Of a stretch of DNA of 10,900 nucleotides, positions 7,447 through 10,900 are shown piece by piece; within the stretch, counting starts at the first letter, position 1; each line of letters begins with the position of its first letter. Source of the stretch: Planctomycetota bacterium. GTDB lineage: Bacteria > Planctomycetota > GCA-002687715 > DRQF01. The stretch covers positions 1 through 10,900 of the forward strand of contig WFTN01000438.1 in assembly GCA_015485455.1 (NCBI GenBank). Direction: 5' to 3'. The notes below the pieces were generated by a model. That model did no database searches and had not been told where the DNA came from. It worked only from the letters and a program-made list of their open reading frames with translations. A program made the translations under genes and the position numbers.

Positions 7447-7475
7447 TTGACCCGCCTCCTGGGAAACTCTATAAC
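7447..7475 (+). promoter_or_regulatory. Sigma70-like promoter for the TPR-rpsT unit
   Basis: TTGACC (7447-7452) and TATAAC (7470-7475) each match the -35/-10 consensus at five (TATAAC) or four (TTGACC) positions, at the optimal 17-base spacing. Transcription would start near 7482 and leave a leader of about 87 bases before ATG 7569. It is the best promoter match noticed in the window and faces the plus-strand genes. Confidence 0.65.
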
Positions 7476-7568
7476 ATTCCCTCGGTAGAGCGCGAAATTG
7501 GCCCCAGGACCGTCGGCCAAGCGTGACCATAAACGACACGGTCATCAGGACTTAAAAGACAGGGGCCC

Positions 7569-8939
7569 ATGGACACAACCAAGCACATCGACCGAGCGGA
7601 AAAAGAAGCGGCTCGTAAGAACTACGATCTCGCCATTTCCATTTTCGATCAGGTGTTAGCCCTGGACCCAAATAGTGGCCCAGCAAGAACCGGGAAAAGA
7701 CGGGCTGAATTAGCCAAATTCGCTAAGAATTATCCCTCCCCATCAAGCACCCAAATCAAGAATCTGGGTCACAACTTCATGCGCGGCATCGCAAAGTTGT
7801 TCCGTATGCACACAATGGCTGCGGCCCAGGCTGAAAAAGCCCTCTCCAATGACCCACGCAACGTGGCCCTCAACTTATCCTTGGGCCATTCACTCTTGGC
7901 GGCAGGCCACACAGCCGGGGCAGAAGCGGCCTTTGCGGTGGTCACAGAATTCGACAAGAACGACATCGATTCTCTGAAAATTCTGGGCAAGCTCTATTAT
8001 GATAGCAAGAAGTATGAAGAATCGCTGAATTGTTACGAGCGCGTCCTCAAAGTCTCTCCCAGGGATCAAGAGTCGATCAAAATGAGAAAGAATCTTGCTG
8101 CGGAAGGTGCCATCAAGAGCGGTGGCTTCGACCAGGCAGGAAGCGCCCGTGACCTCACCAGAAGCGCCGACCAAATCAGTAATCAGGAAAAACGCCAGAA
8201 ATTGGTGCGCACCACCGAAGACCTCAATGCCGCCATTGACGAGCTCAAGGAAGCCGTGGCAGAGAACCAGGACGATGGCGATTCTTGGCTGCGCTTAGGT
8301 AGCCTCTATCAACAAGGCAGAAAGCTCAAAGAAGCCGAAGATGCCTATAGCCATGCCGTACGGCTAAAACCCGAAGACTACGAAATCGCTAACCGCTATG
8401 GCGATATCCGACTTCAGCTCCTCGATGCTCAGGTGCGGCAATTGCGAGAAGAAATGAAAGCTGGGGAGGCCGGCGCCGACGATGACCTACGTTTGGCCCT
8501 GAAAGAAAGACGAAATGTCCGTATCGACGAATTCCGTCGCCGGGTCAATGGGCACCCCACAGACACAGCCTTGCGGTATAAATTGGGTCAATTCCTCCTG
8601 GACGCCCACCAAGTAGACGATGCCATTGCCGAGCTCCAAATGGTCGTCAAAGACCCCCGCCGCAAGTATCAGGCTATGACTCTCATGGGCCGAGCTTTCT
8701 TACGTAAAGGCTTGGGAGACTTAGCGATAAAGCAATTGGAAGGAGCATTGGAAGGTTTAGGCGGGGTCAACGAAAAGAACTTGGAATTGGTCTATACCTT
8801 AGGCCAAGCCCAAGAGGAAGAAGGCCAATTGGAAGAGGCCCTGAACCGCTACACCCAGATATTCGAAATTGACATCAGCTTCAAAGATGTGTCCGACAAA
8901 ATCAAAGACTTACGAGATAACTTGAAGAACGGGGCCTAA
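7569..8939 (+). CDS. Cytoplasmic TPR-repeat protein
   Basis: The 456-residue protein has no signal peptide or membrane segment. TPR-like helix pairs occur near residues 4-36 (KNYDLAISIFDQVLALDPNS), 98-131, 132-165 (KLYYDSKKYEESLNCYERVLKVSPRD), 236-270 (LGSLYQQGRKLKEAEDAYSHAVRLKPED), 332-364, 366-397 and 405-438. A charged, probably coiled-coil stretch (about 283-328) separates the central and C-terminal groups. TPRs bind protein partners; no catalytic motif is seen. AGGGG lies close before ATG 7569, and a good promoter lies about 95 bases upstream. rpsT follows after 42 bases with no terminator between, so both are probably co-transcribed, which hints at a link to growth or translation but does not prove one. 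No specific function can be assigned. Confidence 0.88.
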   Translation: MDTTKHIDRAEKEAARKNYDLAISIFDQVLALDPNSGPARTGKRRAELAKFAKNYPSPSSTQIKNLGHNFMRGIAKLFRMHTMAAAQAEKALSNDPRNVALNLSLGHSLLAAGHTAGAEAAFAVVTEFDKNDIDSLKILGKLYYDSKKYEESLNCYERVLKVSPRDQESIKMRKNLAAEGAIKSGGFDQAGSARDLTRSADQISNQEKRQKLVRTTEDLNAAIDELKEAVAENQDDGDSWLRLGSLYQQGRKLKEAEDAYSHAVRLKPEDYEIANRYGDIRLQLLDAQVRQLREEMKAGEAGADDDLRLALKERRNVRIDEFRRRVNGHPTDTALRYKLGQFLLDAHQVDDAIAELQMVVKDPRRKYQAMTLMGRAFLRKGLGDLAIKQLEGALEGLGGVNEKNLELVYTLGQAQEEEGQLEEALNRYTQIFEIDISFKDVSDKIKDLRDNLKNGA

Positions 8940-8981
8940 GCACACAAACTGCGGCTCCAAGCAAGAAACAGAAGAAAAGAC

Positions 8982-9248
8982 ATGCCTAATTCAAAGCAAA
9001 AAGAAAAACGAGTTCGTCAAAACGACGTCCGCCGTATCCACAACCGAGGCCTCCGTTCAGCTATGAGAACCGCCATCAAGCGAGTTTCAGAGGCCGTAGA
9101 AGCTTCCAACAAGGAAAGTGCCACCGCTGCCTTGGCCATGGCCATGAAGCGCATCGACAAGTGCGCTAAGCACAATATCGTCCACCGCAACAACGCCGCG
9201 CGCCGCAAGTCAAACTTGAGCCGCCTCGTTGCAACTTTGGGCTCATAG
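8982..9248 (+). CDS. rpsT: 30S ribosomal protein S20
   Basis: The 88-residue, very basic helical protein matches S20 in length and pattern: MPNSKQKEKRVRQNDVRRIHNRGLRSAMRTAIKRV at the start, then an Ala-rich middle with AMAMKRIDKCAKHNIVHRNNAARRKSNLSRLV, the conserved KG/HNIVHxNxAARRKSxL region. It binds 16S rRNA and helps assemble the small subunit. The Shine-Dalgarno is only a purine-rich GAAGAAAAGA, with no GGAGG. It lies 42 bases after the TPR gene and is followed by a hairpin at 9279, which makes it the last gene of that unit. Confidence 0.97.
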   Translation: MPNSKQKEKRVRQNDVRRIHNRGLRSAMRTAIKRVSEAVEASNKESATAALAMAMKRIDKCAKHNIVHRNNAARRKSNLSRLVATLGS

Positions 9249-9278
9249 CCCTCGGTTCGATAAGCAATCAAAACCAAG

Positions 9279-9316
9279 AGCCCCAGAACCTTCGCGTTTT
9301 GGGGCTATTGTCGTTT
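9279..9316 (+). terminator. Terminator-like hairpin after rpsT
   Basis: AGCCCCAGAAC (9279-9289) pairs with GTTTTGGGGCT (9296-9306), 11 bp including one G-T pair, around CTTCGC. The tail (ATTGTCGTTT) is only moderately T-rich, so termination may be partial, but the stem is strong and 30 bases past the rpsT stop. Confidence 0.65.
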
Positions 9317-9379
9317 CCGCACAGGGTCCCCATGGCCCAAACAACAAGCTGAATTACAGGCACTGAGCTCCGCCCCAAA

Positions 9380-9835
9380 GTGCAGACAGACTTCAGAGAG
9401 TTGTTAGCATTGCTTACCCAGAACAACGTGGACTATCTCATCGTGGGAGGGTACGCTCTCGCATTCCACGGCGCTCCTAGATTCACAGGGGACATTGCTC
9501 TTCTGGTCCGCCCCACCAAGGAAAATGCTCAACAGGTTATGGCCTCTCTCTTAGAATTCGGATTTGGCTCCATTGGGCTCACAGAATCCGACTTCACCAA
9601 ACACGATCACATCGTTCAGCTCGGCAAGCCCCCGGTCAGGATCGACATCATGACTTCCATCTCTGGTCTCTCATGGGAAGAAGCGGTCGAGAACCAAGTC
9701 GGAGGAACCTATGGTGATGTGTCGGTCAACTTTATTGGACGACAGGATTTTATCGCCAACAAGAGAGCGAGTGGCCGTTTGAAGGACTTGGCAGACATCG
9801 AAGCACTTGGCGAATCTCCAAGCAACGAAAACTAA
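9380..9835 (+). CDS. Nucleotidyltransferase-fold protein (AbiEii/DUF6036-like), active site altered
   Basis: The 151-residue protein follows the small nucleotidyltransferase pattern: DYLIVGGYALAFHGAPRFTGDI (18-39), VRIDIM (86-91) and a tail with FIANKRASGRLKDLADIEAL (124-143), as in AbiEii or DUF6036-type proteins. Relatives normally read DID or DLD after the R.T element; here it is D38-I-A40, so one metal-binding carboxylate is missing while Asp89 remains. Activity is therefore doubtful. The start is GTG at 9380, the only usual start codon between the upstream stop (9350) and the GG motif, and it has no clear Shine-Dalgarno, which suggests weak expression. No HEPN, AbiEi or other partner gene is adjacent. 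It lies between the rpsT hairpin and a structured non-coding stretch, a likely accessory patch. The fold is fairly sure; any toxin role is speculation. Confidence 0.7.
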   Translation: MQTDFRELLALLTQNNVDYLIVGGYALAFHGAPRFTGDIALLVRPTKENAQQVMASLLEFGFGSIGLTESDFTKHDHIVQLGKPPVRIDIMTSISGLSWEEAVENQVGGTYGDVSVNFIGRQDFIANKRASGRLKDLADIEALGESPSNEN

Positions 9836-9919
9836 ATCATGGTGAGCCACTTGCGCCCGAATACGAGCTGCGAACCTTCTCCAAAGACCTAAGCCAATAA
9901 TTCACGACACTCGCGGGTA

Positions 9920-10000
9920 CACACCGTGCGTTTCCCTTCGTTCCCTGCGGTCAGGTTACGGGAGGACTTGCACCTCCAAGTCGGCAGTCATGCCGGGCAC
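9920..10000 (-). other. Structured non-coding stretch, possible group II intron relic
   Basis: Read on the minus strand from 10000, the sequence begins GTGCCCGGCATG and includes GGAGGTGCAAGTCCTCC. It folds readily: CGGCA/TGCCG (9982-9995), then either GACTTG/CAAGTC (9965-9982) or GGAGG/CCTCC (9961-9977), which exclude each other. The GTGCCCGGCATG...GGTGCAAGTCC layout is one I associate, from memory, with the 5' RNA domain of some bacterial group II introns. No reverse transcriptase and no domain V are visible, so it would be a fragment. The remaining bases of the 9836-10067 gap show no gene. Confidence 0.33.
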
Positions 10001-10001
10001 A

Positions 10002-10035
10002 CCAAAGAAAAGGGCGACCCCCAAAAGGGTCGCCC
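10002..10035 (-). terminator. Intrinsic terminator after the toroid-repeat protein gene
   Basis: A perfect 9-bp stem, GGGCGACCC (10012-10020) with GGGTCGCCC (10027-10035), has a 6-base loop. On the minus strand it is followed by TTTTCTTT. It lies about 32 bases past the stop at 10068. There is no T-run on the plus side, so it acts leftward. Confidence 0.88.
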
Positions 10036-10067
10036 AATTCCAGAAACTCTAAGCTATGAGTCTTTGA

Positions 10068-10900
10068 CTACTTGCCGGTACCAAACACACGGCCATAGCG
10101 ATAGTAAACTTCAAGACAGAGGGTCATCAAGGCCGTGGAGTAAACACGTCCACCTGTCTCACCCCAGGCTCCCTTAGGATCCCATGATCCGGAGAAGTTT
10201 CCATCAGCCCGCTGACGTTCGATAATGGCTTCGTTCATCGCCTCATTCCAGCTCTTCCAAGCCTCGCCACCAACTTGGAACATGGCCAAAGTGCCATAGT
10301 ACCAGTAGTACATGTCGATCGAGCCTTTCGCTTGATCCCACACAGGCAATTTCTTGGACAAGAGGTTTTCAACACCAAGCTTAATCATGCGCTCTTGTGC
10401 TGGATCTTGGCCGCAGAAAACACGGCAGCAGATACCAACAGCCGTCAAGGACTCAGACTCTTCCCCAGGGAATTCGTCTTTCTTGTTTGGCTCACGGACG
10501 GGAGGTTCGCCAGCGCGGATGTAACCAGTACGGCCGCTTTCCTCGTCAGTCATCTCCACGATCCAATCCAATGCCCAGCCAAAGCGACGCTCATCCAAGG
10601 AGATGTGGGCTGTCTTGGCTGACTTTAGAGCCATGACCATCCAGCCAGTCACAGAAGTATCATTCTGACCATCTGCTTCTTTGTAGCGCCAAGCCTTGTA
10701 AGGGTTTTGGCATTGTTGGACATAAGCAATGCCCTTTTCAGCACAACTCTTAAACAGCGGACTCTTGGTCAAACTGAAAGCCTCTGCCATGGCCAGGGCA
10801 CCGATAGCATGGTTATAGGTGAAGTTGGCAACGGTCTTTGAACCGAAACAGCCTTCGCCCCCTTGCTGGTCCCGGAGCCATTTGAGGCCCTTGGCAACAG
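10068..10900 (-). CDS. Prenyltransferase/squalene-oxidase toroid-repeat protein (N-terminus outside window)
   Basis: The frame is open from the right edge to TAA at 10068, about 277 codons; the ATG at 10790 is internal because in-frame sequence upstream (KGLKWLRDQQGGEGCFG, YNHAIGALAMAEA) continues the same fold. Repeated helix pairs with G/W/Y signatures mark an alpha-alpha toroid as in terpene cyclases: NDTSVTGWMVMALKSA, DMYYWYYGTLAMFQVGGEAWKSWN, IIERQRADGNFSGSWDP and GGRVYSTALMTLCLEVYYRYGRVF. The canonical DxDD protonation motif of squalene-hopene cyclase is not present in this part; NDTS stands at a comparable repeat position. Large non-cyclase proteins of this type are common in planctomycetes, so I would not call it a hopanoid enzyme. 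It has its own strong terminator. The export signal, if any, lies outside the window. Confidence 0.85.
   Translation of the reverse strand, partial: VAKGLKWLRDQQGGEGCFGSKTVANFTYNHAIGALAMAEAFSLTKSPLFKSCAEKGIAYVQQCQNPYKAWRYKEADGQNDTSVTGWMVMALKSAKTAHISLDERRFGWALDWIVEMTDEESGRTGYIRAGEPPVREPNKKDEFPGEESESLTAVGICCRVFCGQDPAQERMIKLGVENLLSKKLPVWDQAKGSIDMYYWYYGTLAMFQVGGEAWKSWNEAMNEAIIERQRADGNFSGSWDPKGAWGETGGRVYSTALMTLCLEVYYRYGRVFGTGK

Noticed and set aside
9926..10177. Plus-strand open frame of 83 codons
   Set aside because: It runs through the structured stretch, the terminator hairpin and the end of the toroid gene on the other strand, and has no ribosome site.
10068..10900. Squalene-hopene cyclase
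   Set aside because: The toroid repeats fit, but no DxDD acid motif is visible and the repeat pattern is that of the broader non-cyclase group. The missing N-terminus prevents a firm decision.

Overview
The window looks like chromosomal DNA of a Planctomycetota-type bacterium. That reading rests on protein content, not on any marker search. The features behind it are several secreted proteins of unknown function, a protein built of prenyltransferase/squalene-oxidase-type toroid repeats, two TPR proteins, a thioredoxin-like protein joined to HEAT-like repeats, and a stand-alone SpoIIE phosphatase. Base composition looks moderate. Most genes are on the minus strand; a short plus-strand block runs from 7569 to 9835.

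Layout, left to right. (1) 1-1047 minus: a secreted thioredoxin-fold/HEAT protein that runs off the left edge. (2) 1185-3235 minus: a two-gene unit joined by a TAATG overlap, a secreted TPR plus degenerate metallopeptidase-like protein followed by a YkgJ-like cysteine-cluster protein. (3) 3395-4435 minus: a secreted protein with two Arg/Gly-rich inserts, ending at a strong intrinsic terminator (3331-3363). (4) 4593-5555 minus: a SpoIIE/RsbU-type PP2C phosphatase. (5) 5692-5764 minus: tRNA-Phe(GAA), with a candidate promoter just upstream. (6) 5889-7336 minus: def and ribF, overlapping by ATGA, with a small terminator at the ribF stop. (7) 7337-7568: a divergent intergenic region with a good sigma70-like promoter (TTGACC-N17-TATAAC) facing right. 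(8) 7569-9248 plus: a cytoplasmic TPR protein and rpsT, closed by a hairpin at 9279-9306. (9) 9380-9835 plus: a GTG-start nucleotidyltransferase-fold protein that lacks one expected active-site Asp. (10) About 9920-10000: a non-coding, hairpin-rich stretch that resembles group II intron RNA on the minus strand. (11) 10068-10900 minus: the C-terminal part of the toroid-repeat protein, with its own terminator at 10002-10035.

The housekeeping genes cover translation and cofactor supply: peptide deformylase, FAD synthesis, ribosomal protein S20 and tRNA-Phe. The rest are envelope or unknown proteins that do not form one recognisable pathway. I found no convincing multi-gene defence or biosynthetic system, no CRISPR array and no intact mobile element. 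The most unusual parts are the degenerate-peptidase/cysteine-cluster pair, the D-to-A nucleotidyltransferase and the structured relic beside it.
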